Shown: positions 34,441 through 46,177, counted from the stretch's first letter. The stretch: DNA of 64,000 bases from Tubulanus polymorphus (GCF_964204645.1 NC_134026.1:13606450-13670449), one strand, 5' to 3'. The notes: generated from the sequence alone by a model not told the origin. A program made the numbers and translations.

Positions 34441-34800
34441 TCAACTAAAGTTGAGCTGGGGGCCATAAAAAGTCTGCTTGTTTGGGATCACTTTAAAAGC
34501 CATTTGTGTGATAAAGTAATTTCGAGAGTGCGCTCTCAAAATACCAATATAGCCATTATCCCAGAGGACTCACTAGTGTTCTAAAACCCCTGGATGTTTG
34601 TTTGAACAAGCCCTTCAAAGACGCAATCCCAAAGGAGTGGAATAAATTGATGATGGAGGCCAAAGTAGGCAATATGCATGCACCCTCCTTACCGGCCATG
34701 TGTAAATGGGTCGTTGATGCCTGGAACGAACTAGACATCAAAACCATTCAAAATCCGTTCAAAAAATGTGGCGTATCCAATGCATTAGCAGAGCTGCCAA
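34441..34800 (+). pseudogene. Pogo/Tigger-type (DDE_1) transposase fragment
   Basis: LLVWDHFKSHLCDKV (34,470) and IAIIPEDSLV are the region around the second and third catalytic acidic residues of the jerky/Tigger family. After frame changes near 34,580, LDVCLNKPFKDAIPKEWNKL and KWVVDAWNELD...FKKCGVSNAL follow, the conserved C-terminal part. The open frame runs on to 35,042 but the part after about 34,800 does not resemble the family. No terminal repeats are visible nearby. Confidence 0.8.
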
Positions 34801-35042
34801 CCTTGAAAAATCCTTTCAGGGACATTAAAATTTTTTTTCTGGGACCAGACACATTTTTCAAGGACATAGTGCCAGGGACTTATCATATACACTCGCACTG
34901 GGACAAAATTTTACAGAAGAAAAAAATGAGGGACAATTTGATGACACTCAGGGACTCAACAAACAATTTGACAAACAAATGCATTTCTGAGCTTCTGAAC
35001 ACAACTCTTATTGAAAATTATTACAAGAATTGGCTAAAATAG

Positions 35043-35484
35043 AATGTTCCTGGTTGTTTCTAGATGGTTTTGAAAGTCTGGGGTCGATATGAACAAAATT
35101 CTGTTTACCTTCAACCTGGGCCGCCTGGGCCCCCCCGGAAATTGAATTGCTTATGTCAGCTACGATTATTGGCAACTGCAATGGCTTAGATGGTCACGTG
35201 ATAAGCATTTTGAGAATAAATTAGATTTATTCTCAAAATTATTGGGGAATATATTTCTTTTAGAAAAGTTATTTCTTTAAGATCTTTATCTTTCTGATTC
35301 TGTTTTGAGTACAATGTGCTAGCGACATCATATTAAGATGGCCGCTTACACCATAATTCTACCAATTTCGCTTCTAGATCTTCGGTCCAGTCATCTGCCA
35401 TGCTGAAGGTTTGGTTTACATTTTGAAATACATGAATTTGAAAGTTTATGACTAATTACGAATGACGAACTAGCGGTCATAATT
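35043..35484. other. No gene recognised
   Basis: A long near-palindrome TTGAGAATAAATTAGATTTATTCTCAA at 35,208-35,234 is the only structure noted. Confidence 0.45.
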
Positions 35485-35830
35485 TGTACAATGTATATGC
35501 GGTCTCTTATTGGCTGGAACCCTTGCGCTCAGTTCCGTTGCGTCGCAGATGAGCTTATTATGTCGGTTGCAATCGAAAGCAACTGTCCGCCTACCGTAGG
35601 CCGGAGTAGAACATGGGCAACTAGCCGGATACGGCTTGCGACGAGTCGGTAGGCGTCGGGTTGCCCTCGCAAGCCGGCTTATGTCGAACCGATAGAGCAG
35701 CAACTGGTGGCCTCTCATAGGCCGCTAGTTGGCGCTAATCGGCGATAAACCCAGTTGCGTCGGTAGGCGTCGCGTTGCTTGTCGACATAAGCCAGCCTTT
35801 ATATGTCCAGCACAGTGAGTCGGATGCCGC
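35485..35830. repeat. CpG-rich block with internal repeats
   Basis: This stretch is far richer in G, C and CpG than its surroundings. GTCGGTAGGCGTCG occurs at 35,645 and 35,759, and GGCTTGCGA at 35,633 faces TCGCAAGCC at 35,667. GGTGGCCTCTCATAGGCCGC is a partial palindrome. No coding frame convinces me. It could be a young mobile element or a CpG island remnant. Confidence 0.6.
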
Positions 35831-37640
35831 TGATAAAATTTTGTTTACATGAGCTGACCCCGATTCGCTGGGGTGTGCTGGCCTAAATTAAGATCAATTT
35901 CTATAAGAGCATAGCTGGTGAATCATCACCAAACAAAACGTCAAGTGTTGCCAAGACTACCAGGCATCGACGCGTGACCTCATTCACTTGTAGATGAAAA
36001 CATACATAGGCCTAATAGTTATGATGATGATGATGATCGTGAATTTGAAGGATTTTAGTGCACTACGAATAGAATATGTACCAGGTATTAATAGACAGAA
36101 CTGTTTATTGTGCTCATTTAGTGCTGTAGTTATTCCATGTGTGCTTTGTGTGTTTTGATAAGGAGAACAATATACCATGCCAGGCAAGTACCGGCATGGT
36201 GTGACTATGAATGCACTTAATCTGTAAACTAATCTTGTCTAATGATTGTTTACTGTTTGTCATAATAACAGCCTATTACTAATTTGATATCATGTATCAA
36301 ACAAGAAAGAAATTCTAAAAATGGGCTTGCTGACATGGTTGTACTGAAAGCTGGTTTGGTGGTAGCAGAATTAATTGAACTTTGAATTGATTACTTAATA
36401 AAGAGCTAAGAGATCGGTGTTGTCTTACATCGTTTCATGAAATGTTAATGAAATGTTACACATGTTGACTGGGAATCGGAATGGTTTTATTGTAAACGTG
36501 GACCAAGTTAGTGCAAGCTTTTTGATAGTTGTTATTTGAATATTGTAGAGTCTTAACGGATCTATCATCATGTTGATAATTGCTAGATTACTTATCGGAT
36601 TGTGTTGAAATGATTATGCATAGAAAAATTTACAGCTGAAAGAAACAATGTGACTAACTTGAGTGACTTCAGGTGAAGAGAAGCAAACACGAAAATAGAT
36701 TTTTCTTTTTAAAATAATAAAGACATTAAGCAAGAATAAGTTGCATTTCCTTCAAATGACAATCCACTACGATCATCCGATAAAGTTTATTGCCACCATA
36801 GACTACTGCCCTCTGGCTCTTTAAAGAGACAGGGAACCAGTTCATCAATTCAATTCAATTCAATTCAGAATCTATTTTACAGAAAAGCGTTCTAAGTTTT
36901 ATTAGATATTAAAACTGAAAAATATAAATGTTCATAAAGAGATTTTTCAAATGGCCACTTACGCAAGCACCCAATGAAAGTAAAAGAAACTTAAAAGAAT
37001 TTTTTTTAAACATGAAAGTAAATGTTTTGTGAAATTTTGTGTCAATAAAGAATGAATTGAATTGTTGGCAGCACTATGCCGTGCATGAATACCAATTTCA
37101 AGACTGATCACGCACGCTCAACCAAGGTTGGTATGCGCTGCTGAAATAACAAAAACGATTAAACGAAATCATAAAACAATAAAAACGACAACCGATTTAG
37201 CCAATATACGAACGGAACCTAGATTTTATTACTGCATTAAATGTGTGTAAATATCAGAGCCCAAGAAAGTTTCTAACGAAAGTTATCGACTCCCCAAGCA
37301 AGTTATCAATCCGTATGATAGCAATATGGGCTTGCAAGCATGCAAGCCCATGAAAATAAAGTTATATATAAACTAAAATGAACGAAATTGATTGAAAAAG
37401 TTTTTTTCTTTTATTTTCATTAAGTTGACTGCAACACACTTGAACACCTGTAGATGGCAGAAGCTATTGGTAGTCAATGGTTCTAGTTTTCTTCGGATCT
37501 TTGTTTTCAATTACCTAGATCTACCTTCAGACCCCATTATTAAGTCCTTGCTTCCAGTAATACATATAACAGATTGAATTGGTCGACAGCAGTGAAAATT
37601 TTTATGACTCGATGATATAACTCGTGTAAAAGTCGACCTT
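35831..37640. other. No gene recognised
   Basis: AT-rich. It contains an ATG/TGA repeat at about 36,018, a (CAATT)n tract at 36,846-36,867 and the 37,326 hairpin. Confidence 0.45.
37326..37351. repeat. Perfect 11 bp hairpin ATGGGCTTGCA/TGCAAGCCCAT
   Basis: The arms pair fully around AGCA. AT-rich sequence TGAAAATAAAG follows. It may be the end of a non-autonomous element. Confidence 0.75.
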
Positions 37641-37646
37641 GAACAA

Positions 37647-37712
37647 GAGGCCCGACTGGAGCCGACCGGAACTGACTGGAGCCGACGGGAGCCAATTAAA
37701 AACCGACTGGAT
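37647..37712. repeat. Decamer minisatellite (CCGACTGGAG-like)
   Basis: About six degenerate copies of CCGACTGGAG / CCGACCGGAA / CTGACTGGAG. An inverted array of the same decamer is at 41,047-41,132. Confidence 0.8.
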
Positions 37713-38292
37713 GAGGCTCGAATTATCTTCGAATTGCATGATTACACATAAAGACAGTGCGCAACTTATAAGACTCTACGCAAAGAGAGGAACATTTTTC
37801 TATTTCTTTGTTCAAAAATCTCCAAAATCACATCGTCGACCGGAAGAGAGATGCCACATTTTTATTTTTTTTTTCTATCAACTTCAAAAGCTTAACACAA
37901 CTATCTATCAAAACTATAACGCTCAACTGATGGAAAATTGATGATTCCAAAAACCTCGTCGCCAGAACTCTGGGCAAAGAAAAAGGACGAACAATGCGTA
38001 TACAAAACCGGCGTATCCAATAAACGGCAAAAAATAAATGACTCTTTATATGTTTGTCATTTGATTGTTTGAAAAGCAATTTAGGTTTTGAACTCATTGT
38101 GGTCCATGGCACCAAAAATGTTTCTATTATATCAAGCGTTTAGTGGTTCATTTCACGATTTTGTCCACGATAGTAAACATCCGATTTTCAAAACGGAAAA
38201 ATGCTACTACATGTAGCAGGAAAAAACACTTGAATAATGTAAATAAACGTAACATGTTTCGAATACATATAGTAACAAAATAAATATATAAA

Positions 38293-40104
38293 TATAGCTG
38301 CAAAGCAGCGATAACTGGTTTCTGCCATGCTGGGTTAAATGCCATACTAGGAAGGTTGCAAAACATTTCACTGAAATCGGTTCATTACGTACCACTATCT
38401 GTGAAGAAGCGCCACCTAGGGGTCAGCCTGTATCATAGGTCTGCCCATATCATGGATATGTTGACCCATGGCTCTTAAGCGCAAAGTAATAATGTACCAA
38501 GTTTAGGGAAAATAACTTCGAGAATATAGGTGATACAGTGTTCTACCATTCCCTCGTGGCAGTTGTATCGACTAATTTAGCTGGTTAGCCTAGTATACCT
38601 ATGTACATGTACTCACACCAGGTTTTGTGATATCTATAATAAAATGGCAGAATTACACGTGAAAAACGGATGATAGAATGACTTTTCAAGATAAACGCCC
38701 CCTAGTGATTAGAATAGGAACTAATTATGTGAGGTTCGTTGTATCTCATATCCAAGTACATGTGTATCAATTATTATAGAAATCCCTCGTTCCGATTAGT
38801 AGATATCAATGAAAATGCATTTCCAACAACTTGTAGATGGCGCTACTGGAGCACCATATGAGTTACCTACTTAAACCATACATCAATACAAGTGTCTTGC
38901 AAAGGGCTACTAACCACACGTTGCAACATCGATTCTATCACCAACCGTTAAGGACCTAGGGGCAAAAATCGTTGTTATTATAGAAATCCCTCGTTCCGAT
39001 TAGTAGATATCAATGAAAATGCATTTCCAACAACTTTTAGATGGCGCTACTGGAGCACCATATGAGTTACCTACTTAAACCATACATCAATACAAGTGTC
39101 TTGCAAAGGGCTACTAACCACACGTTGCAACATCGATTATATCACCAACCGTTAAGGACCTAGGGGCAAAAATCGTTGTTTTCACAGTCCCCTGGTGGCA
39201 GTTGTATGAACTTATCATGCAGGTTGGCATATTACACACATGTCTTTGTACTTATACCAAGTTTAGTGATTTTAATAATCAACAGACTGCATTACATGCA
39301 AAAATGGATGCTGAAACCGATTTTCCAAAATGTACGCCCCTAGTGGATAAAATAGGAACTAATTATGTAAGGGGTTCGTTGCATTTAGTAACCAGGTACA
39401 TGTGTATCAATTTTTATAGAAATGCATTGATACCCTTAGTCGATATAGATGAAAATGCGTTTTCCAGCATCTTATAGGTGGCGCTATTGGAGAACCATAT
39501 GAGTTACATAGTTATACCATACATCGATACAAGCGTCTTGTCAAGGGCAACTGGTCGGAACCACGATTCTATCTCCAACAGTTAAGGAGCTAAGAGCAAT
39601 ATCTCATTCAGAAATTTTCGAGCCCGTAAAGCCCAAACAGTTAATCGCAGATAGGGCATGCCATTGACTTTTTTAGCCTCGGGCCTGTCATGAACAACTT
39701 TCGTGCTTGGCTGAAGTGGAAAACTCAAAGACAAAAATTTTTCTCACACAGTAACATTTCGATGTAAGAATTTTCAAAAGTAAAACGCCCCCTGGTGGGT
39801 GAACGGGGTCCCCAATCAAAGATCCCCTCGACTTACAGGGAAGTTGCTGCAACAATGCTATTGCTTGTATGCGGCACAAACATGGCTATAAAAATTCCTC
39901 AGTTGGGTTCACTCAAGACTCACCTCATTCAGTGCGCCACATATATAGTAGCAGAGATAAAAAAAACTAAAAAACTACAGATCTAGTACATAGCTCTATC
40001 ACCGCTTATAGGGACACTGACACAAACACACGTACTGACGCGCTGTGGGAATGAAGCAGAAACCGAATGCAGAAGAAACAGAATGCGAAGGCAGCAGAAA
40101 CCCT
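38293..40104 (+). mobile_element. Hairpin-ended element family, copy B (candidate)
   Basis: The left end is TATAGCTGCAAAGCAGCGAT at 38,293, then AACTGGTTTCTGCC. Alignment with copy A continues for ~130 bp to AAGCGCCACCTAGGGGTCA. The interior has units with CGCCCCCTAGTGG and GTGTATCAATT-TTATAGAAAT, one of them freshly duplicated. The proposed right end is GCAGCAGAAACCCTAATAAT at 40,091-40,110; the left arm of the end hairpin is missing compared with copy A. The pairing of the two ends is inferred. Confidence 0.5.
38771..39178. repeat. 204 bp direct tandem duplication
   Basis: Units 38,771-38,974 and 38,975-39,178 differ at only two positions that I can find, far less than other units of the same array, so this is a recent event or an assembly artefact. 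Confidence 0.9.
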
Positions 40105-40256
40105 AATAATAGAATATGATAGAAATAATGATCTGACTAATATTACATGAGAAAAATCATGTTTGATGACAGGGGCATTTTTATTATTGTCTTTTGAACT
40201 TCAAAAAATTTTTAAAAAGTTATCTCTGCAAAATATTCAGTTGCGAAACACTGTCT
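40105..40256. other. No gene recognised
   Basis: AT-rich sequence between element B and the inverted repeat at 40,257. Confidence 0.4.
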
Positions 40257-41047
40257 CTGAGTAAAGTCTGTCTCAGTCCAGTTTGCCGCGGCATATCAAA
40301 GCTTTTCAATCATAACATTGCCTGATTCTGGTGGTTACTGCATGGTAACTGCGCACTCCACAGCATGATGTCTGGCCACTGTATCCAAGAGTGCATATAC
40401 AGGTTTCTAACTGACCAGAGCCTTCATAAGCAGTCCTCAAAAAGTGACAAAAATGTTGTCATTCTATTCTTACGGATTCGTGTTTTTCATGTTTTTATTC
40501 TACATGATGCGTGCGACACCATCTGGCCTCAGTCTTATGAATTGAAAAAAAACATTCTAAAGAGCCTCAGAATATTTCGAAAGAATAAACAATAGTTTAG
40601 AACTATTTTCGAAGAAATTAACGGTTGAAAAGTAGATATTGAAACTGGAAAGGCGACGGGGATAAGTGAGCGATCATTCGTAATATACGGAAACAGATGA
40701 AAGACACTGGACGATTTTTACATTTTACTGATTGCCTCTACAGCTGTGTTGTATGTTCAAAATCTAACAGATTCCAGGAAATTGGTCCATCAAAACACCC
40801 CTGACAACTTCAAAACAAACCTATGAAAACTATTTATAAAAGATATGAACTCTTGGATATCTCAAGAGTTGAAAATAATTCTAAGATATATCAGAAATGC
40901 AACAAGGTTGCAAAGCAAATCTGAATTCAATCGTAACTCTTGCTCTTGTTACCACTTCAGCTGTCAGTACCAATTAAAATGTGTACATTTGATATCCTTT
41001 GCCTAACAAATGCTGTGGCAAACTGGGCTGAGACAGACTTTAGTCAG
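40257..41047. repeat. Inverted repeat pair, ~30 bp arms, 0.8 kb apart
   Basis: CTGAGTAAAGTCTGTCTCAG at 40,257 recurs inverted at 41,017-41,047 (GGGCTGAGACAGACTTTAGT). The right arm touches the decamer minisatellite. It may be a non-autonomous DNA element; no target duplication is clear. Confidence 0.65.
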
Positions 41048-41132
41048 CTCCATCCAGTCGGTTTCCAGTTGGTTCCAGTGGTTTCCAGTGGTTTCCAGTC
41101 GGTTCCGGTCGGCTCCGGTCGGTTTTTAGTAG
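41047..41132. repeat. Decamer minisatellite, inverted copy
   Basis: CAGTCGGTTT, CAGTTGGTTC, CAGTGGTTTC and GGTCGGCTCC follow each other, complementary to the 37,647-37,712 array. Confidence 0.8.
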
Positions 41133-41142
41133 GGGCGCACGG

Positions 41143-41222
41143 CCTTATACCTTCATGACCCAGTAGAAGAAGAATGATTGAGTATTCAAAGTTTTACAGA
41201 AAGATTTACATTGTAACGATGT
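41143..41222. repeat. 80 bp segment shared with 59,519-59,596
   Basis: CCTTATACCTTCATGAC and CAAAGTTTTACAGAAAGATT recur in the same order and orientation at 59.5 kb. Both copies sit beside repeat family A units, but in a different order. Confidence 0.85.
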
Positions 41223-41379
41223 AACAAGTTTTAAGATAGTTAAGATGGTATAGGCTATGTGGCGATAATGTTCATTTTCTGTCAATATATCCTTACATGA
41301 AGACAAGCCCATTTTAGCTGCCCCAAAGATCACACTACATGAAAAAATGCATCAAGAATTGGTGTAGGCATCGTGCTGA

Positions 41380-41830
41380 AAAGAAATCCAAGATGGATGG
41401 CAACCCTAGTGGCCATACTTGAACTCAATTTTCAATAAGGGGTAGACATTTAACCTACCGAAATTCTTACACCTAGTATCATGAAAATGCATCAAGAATT
41501 GCAGGCTATTTCGTGCTTGAAATTCAAGATGGCTGACCTGGCGGCCATATTTGAAAGCCAATGACCTCCATATACAAAAGGCATGGACAGCTTATCTGCT
41601 CTGATCCTCACACCAAATTTTGTGGAAATCCATCAAGAATTGCGGGCTGCATCGTGCAAACAAGAAATTCAAGATGGCCACATAATGGCAGCCATATTTG
41701 ATCACCAATGACATTTTTTTACAAAAGGGGTGGACATCTCGCCAGACCCAATCTTCAAGCTAATTTTCAATAAGATTTATCGCAAATTACAGGCGAATTA
41801 CGGTGTCATTTCATGTGAATTCAATTCAAT
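41380..41830. repeat. Repeat family A array, about 3-4 units
   Basis: Units carry AAGATGGATGGCAACC, TAGTGGCCAT, AATAAGGGGTAGACAT, ACACCTAGTATCATGAAAAT and CATCAAGAATTGCAGGC. Confidence 0.8.
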
Positions 41831-42965
41831 TCCAGAGGGCCTGGCTTAGACCTATGCAATAGGAGTCAATTTAAGATTCGACTTTTTGAAAAACGAGCAC
41901 AGATGCATATTCAAATCACATGTAATTAAAAACATATGCTTCTTAGTTTGATGTCCCTGTTTTCATCGCGCACGTGGTTAAAATTATTGTTTACATCGAA
42001 CATCTTCAACAGCTGATACAACCGCACCCGCGTCTGTCAATCATCTTAATCTATTCATATACTTATATGCTCACTACGAAAAAACAATTAACAATCCATT
42101 ATATAATACTTCATAACTTTGAAGAGGCGCACCGGCAGCGAACGCTCAAGCATGGTCAGTCACGTAGGCCGACGATAAGACAAAACAGACCATGGTTTAG
42201 ACCATGGTTTTCGAAACAACTGTTTGTACGAAGTAACTGAAGTACTTCAAAGATTTTGCGACAGATGGTGCATGGGTATTATGAATATTCTCTATGAAAA
42301 TGCAGGGCGACGTTGACCGTGTACAATGTAGCGAAGCTGTGGTACGAAAGTCACCGGTGATCATGCACCATGTAACGAAAGGGTCAACACTTTAACACCG
42401 AACACTCCACGAAAATTACATATGACCAAGCTTTTGATGAAATAAGGATCTTCTGACACAAATAGCATTGAATTTTCATATCATTTGGATAGTTAAAGAA
42501 GCTGCATAAAACTCGCTCAAATAAATCAAATTTTTTACCTTTTTGGGAAGGTCTACACTCACTGTACATTGAGTGTGATATACGCAATACGGGCAGTGAG
42601 AGGTCACCAGCACAGCATAGCGCAGAGTCAGCTATGGTATGAACGACTGTTTTATCAGAAAACTTGTATAAAAAGATTGAAACTTATGGTGAACTGAAGC
42701 TTATACATGTGCCATCTATTCATATTTCATACACTATAGGGCTACTGGTCCCCCAGCATTCTGTTACCAAAACAAGGTCACAGCACACACGGTGCATCTA
42801 GGACACTAAAAGGGTTTTAAGGTTTAATAATACTAACCTCTTTTCCATTTATTGAAACAAATTTTGACTCTGAAAGTACGAAAGAAATTTGCATATATTT
42901 TCATGTTGTAAGTGACAAGTTCTACACTATGCAAATCCAAATCAGATCATTGTATTTCAAACTAG
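41831..42965. other. No gene recognised
   Basis: A small ACCATGG double palindrome (ACCATGGTTTAGACCATGGT, about 42,190) is noted. Translations show no family. Confidence 0.45.
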
Positions 42966-43235
42966 ATGAGGTGGTACGCCTCTAACGCCCCCTCCCATTG
43001 GCTCACTTTTGCATTGAGTTGGACACCATGCCACTTGGTATGTACCATGTACAATGGGTCGTGGTTTGAAATGCTTAACAATCTATTTCAATATTTAGCG
43101 TACCCTAACATATATGACCTTGAAACTCATCTATATCATAGAATATGTCATGAGCTAGAATTTTGCAATTGCTTTAGGTAATCAAATATGCCTAGGTACC
43201 AATATAATATGAAAAGAATAAAGTTATTCCACTCA
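42966..43235. repeat. Repeat family B, decayed copy
   Basis: ACGCCCCCT, GGTTTGAAATGCTTAACAAT, CTTGAAACTCATCTATATCA and ATATGCCTAGGTACCAATAT match the 46.8-47.6 kb block. Confidence 0.7.
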
Positions 43236-43689
43236 TAACATCAACTCATCAACAAGATCTTTTCTTTGTCAATTTTGATGATTTCAAACAAAGAGCGCAT
43301 AATTCTTTTGGTTTTATTACCTGGAAACTACATCCCATTGCAGTTAATTTGCTAGAAAGTACTTCGCGCCAAGAGGTTAATTTCTTGGAAATTGCAACAA
43401 AAAGCAGATTTACAAAATTTCGGAATCCCCTTTTTAATTTCAAAGTGCCATTTTTATAAGTTGTGCTACCCACGACAGTGTCCCTGGATCCGCCCCTGTA
43501 GTGTATTCCTTGTATAAGTTGACCTATGTGTTCTTGACATGATTTTTGGTCACAAAACCTCGACTTATACACCGGAAAAATATAAGTTAGTTTATTTTAA
43601 TCGCAATTCTCCTAATAATACAAACAAGAAAGCCCTGCTCACGAGTAAAAATATGTGTAACTAATTTTGATTTCTTTTTTAGTGTATTA
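43236..43689. other. No gene; motif ACCTCGACTTATACACCGG
   Basis: The motif at about 43,556 and TTGTATAAGTTGACCTATG at 43,512 look like ends of a DNA element, but I cannot define boundaries. Confidence 0.4.
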
Positions 43690-43890
43690 GTAACAAAAAC
43701 CAATCGTAATCAAATCATTTATGTCGGCGAATCTTCTTCTGACTCGTGTTAACTAAAATATGGTGTACCGCACTGGTGGACCCCTACTGTATACTATCTA
43801 CATTCTACCTATGGGGGATATCATTAGACAGTTCAACTTTCATTTGACTTTCATTTGTATGCTGATGATTTGCAGTTGCAGTGTTCTCCA
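43690..43890 (+). pseudogene. CR1/L2-group LINE reverse transcriptase, 5' piece
   Basis: IYVGESSSDSC and LKYGVP are followed, after a frameshift, by LLYTIYILPMGDII and FHLYADDLQLQC. YADD is the RT catalytic box. It continues at about 44,660 and again after 54,905. The 5' part of the element is missing before 43,690. Confidence 0.8.
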
Positions 43891-44659
43891 TTGTAATAAT
43901 ATTTTCTCAGGGGCGGTATGTATGCGAGAATGAGCGCTGAAGGCGCTAGCACTTATGAGGATAGGGGGGTCAAATTTTCTATTTTTAGTTGCTCAGATGC
44001 GTTGAAGCACTTGTCTGCCAGTGATTAGTAGTCTTACGTGCATAAAATAGTTTGATGTTCTTCCATTTATGTAATTTAGATATGTCAATAACGCTCAGCT
44101 AGCATTAAATTTATTTCCATTTGGTAACCTAAAAAATATTTTGGTTATCATAATAAAAGTTTATCTACGGGCATTGAAACTTGAAAAGTTGAGGCCGCTG
44201 GTTTCGTTAATTCAGCTGGTGAGGCAGCAGTGTCGGAACCTTTGCGACCATTGATTTTTTTTTATTTTTAGCATGCCGGGAAATCCCAGGGTATTCATAG
44301 GCCTACCTGAGCGGCGCCACGTGGCTTCCTGGTGAGCCGTTTCTACAATTGTTGACATATTTAATAAGTTTATATGGTGTGAAGCTTTGTCTAACTCACT
44401 CTATTTATATAATTATTGACATACGTGGTGTTTCAACTTATTGGGACAAAGTAGATCAATTTTTTTTGTAGTGGTGCTTGACTATTATAGAAGGGCGGAA
44501 AAAAATAACAGGGGCGGATTTTCACGTTTTCAAATTTTCAAAGGGCGGCCCACCCCTCAGAAACCACTTACGGAAAACATTGAGTTGTGCATCAAGATTA
44601 AACGTAAGGTTGACTTCCGAGTTTAACTTGCGCTAACAATACCCTCCAGCTTTGCTGCG
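43891..44659. other. Insertion or replacement in the LINE, unclassified
   Basis: About 35 residues of RT expected after YADD are missing and ~770 bp of non-coding sequence lies here. GGGGCGG and GGGCGG words occur near both ends (43,911, 44,490-44,545). No target duplication is clear. Confidence 0.45.
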
Positions 44660-45140
44660 CTGATCTGAAGTGATGGATGGATTTAAATTTTTTACTGACA
44701 AATGGAGACAAAACCGAGTTTTCACTTATCGTAATCCATCACAGCTCACCAAGCTCTCTGTTTTGTATTAGATCTAGACGATTCTGTTATCACCCCTGTT
44801 CATTCGGTCAGAAACCTAGGTGTCATTTTTAAGGACAGTATGACTATGTCGAAACATATCAATAAGTTATGCTCTAGAGCATATTACCACTTACAGAACA
44901 TTAGTAAAATTAGACAATTTTTGGTCCAAGTGACTGCTGAATGCCTCATTCATGCTTATGTAACCACTCGTCTAGATTACTGTAATTCTTTGCTATTTTG
45001 TCTCCCAGAAAATATTATAACTAAGCTACAGCGTGTTCAAAATTCTGCAGCTCGAGTTGTTGCTCGAAACTCAAAATTCTGTCATATATCACCAATTCTT
45101 CATGACCTTCACTGGCTCTCAATCAAATCCCATATCCAGT
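44660..45140 (+). pseudogene. CR1/L2-group LINE, RT thumb region
   Basis: WMDLNFLLTNGDKTEFSLI, then VHSVRNLGVIFKD, HINKLCSRAYYHLQNI, RLDYCNSLLFCLPE and KLQRVQNSAARVVARN form the RT thumb typical of L2/CR1 LINEs. The frame is cut at TTAA 45,141-45,144 in the codons for IQF. Confidence 0.88.
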
Positions 45141-45149
45141 TTAACCCTA

Positions 45150-45222
45150 TAACTGCCGCTCCCGAGATAGTCGGGAGCGTAATTTCACCCCAAACTGCCG
45201 CTCCCGAAATAGTCGGGAGCTG
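45150..45222. repeat. Duplicated subterminal hairpins of the piggyBac element
   Basis: CTGCCGCTCCCGA-ATAGTCGGGAGC occurs at 45,153 and again at 45,196. Each folds as GCTCCCGA/TCGGGAGC. Such palindromes just inside the ends parallel those in the 10.1 and 21.0 kb elements. Confidence 0.85.
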
Positions 45223-45400
45223 AATGAATATCACTAGGAAGTGTCTGCACCTGGCGGATATTGATAGAACTATATCGGTAGTACAGACACAAACTTAACT
45301 TCAAGGTCGTAGAGTTTTTATGGAAAAATTTTACGCATTTACTTAAAATTTACGCTTAGAAAATGACTTGATGTGTAATAATAAGTGTGCTTATTGTCTT

Positions 45401-45724
45401 ATGGATAATGATAGATCAACAAAGCGACTAAGGTTGGACCAATTCGTTGATATTTTTGATCAGAATGATAACACATTTGGACATTTGAGTGATGAAGCGT
45501 GAGATGAGAATTCATAATTTGGTGTTGAGGATGGTAGTTTGGATTTTGAGGAGGGTGATGATTTTGACAGTAACCATGGCAACGCTGAAAATAATTTGGA
45601 TGATCATGATTATAACAGTGATGGAATTCAGCCAGCTGGTCATTATTTTTGTGGTAACATTCCCTTGTGTCCTTATCCTTGTTTCAAAATATGGCATGCT
45701 AAAAAGAATCTGACTGAAAATTGA
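45401..45724 (+). pseudogene. PiggyBac transposase remnant, N- and C-terminal pieces fused
   Basis: One frame from ATG 45,401 with stops at 45,500 and 45,515 reads as MDNDRSTKRLRLDQFVDIF, acidic spacer (DFEEGDDFDSN), then NIPLCPYPCFKIWHAKKNL. The first resembles an N-terminal acidic region, the last matches the end of the cysteine-rich domain of piggyBac transposases. The DDE core of about 450 residues is absent, so an internal deletion left only the ends. Confidence 0.7.
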
Positions 45725-46177
45725 ATGTGTGTTCGAAATCCGAGAATTTTGGTATCAGAGGAGTGACCATATTCTGGCATAAAAAAAGCAATAAAAACTG
45801 AATTACGATAGTTATCAATATGAAATAAACTTTATTAGGTAGCAATCATTACATATAAGTGTATTAGATTGAAAATAATCATATCTTTGCTTACTGTAAC
45901 ATGATATATGAGTTTGAAATTTCATTTTTCGATTGGAATGGAGTTCAGCGGCCATCTTGATGACGTCATTGGTTGACCTAGTTTATTCTGCGTCACTTTT
46001 TTTGGTGGGATAAGATAGCTTAGTACATTTACTTTCTAACCATATATAGTTTGCATGAGTTAAATTCAGAAGTAAAAGCCATGGAGCTACTTGAATATAT
46101 TGTTATTATTATTATTTATTATTATTTATTTTTCCATTTTGAATTATAATAATCGTACAAAGTAATACAAATACAAG
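45725..46177. other. PiggyBac 3'-side non-coding sequence
   Basis: AT-rich, with TTATTATTATTATTTATTATT at about 46,100. No gene. Confidence 0.45.

Noticed and set aside
34800-35042. C-terminal part of the pogo-type frame as transposase
   Set aside because: The frame is open but the residues no longer resemble the family after FKKCGVSNAL.
43249-43572. Minus-strand frame of 107 codons
   Set aside because: It crosses repeat-like ends (ACCTCGACTTATACACC) and no part resembles a known family.
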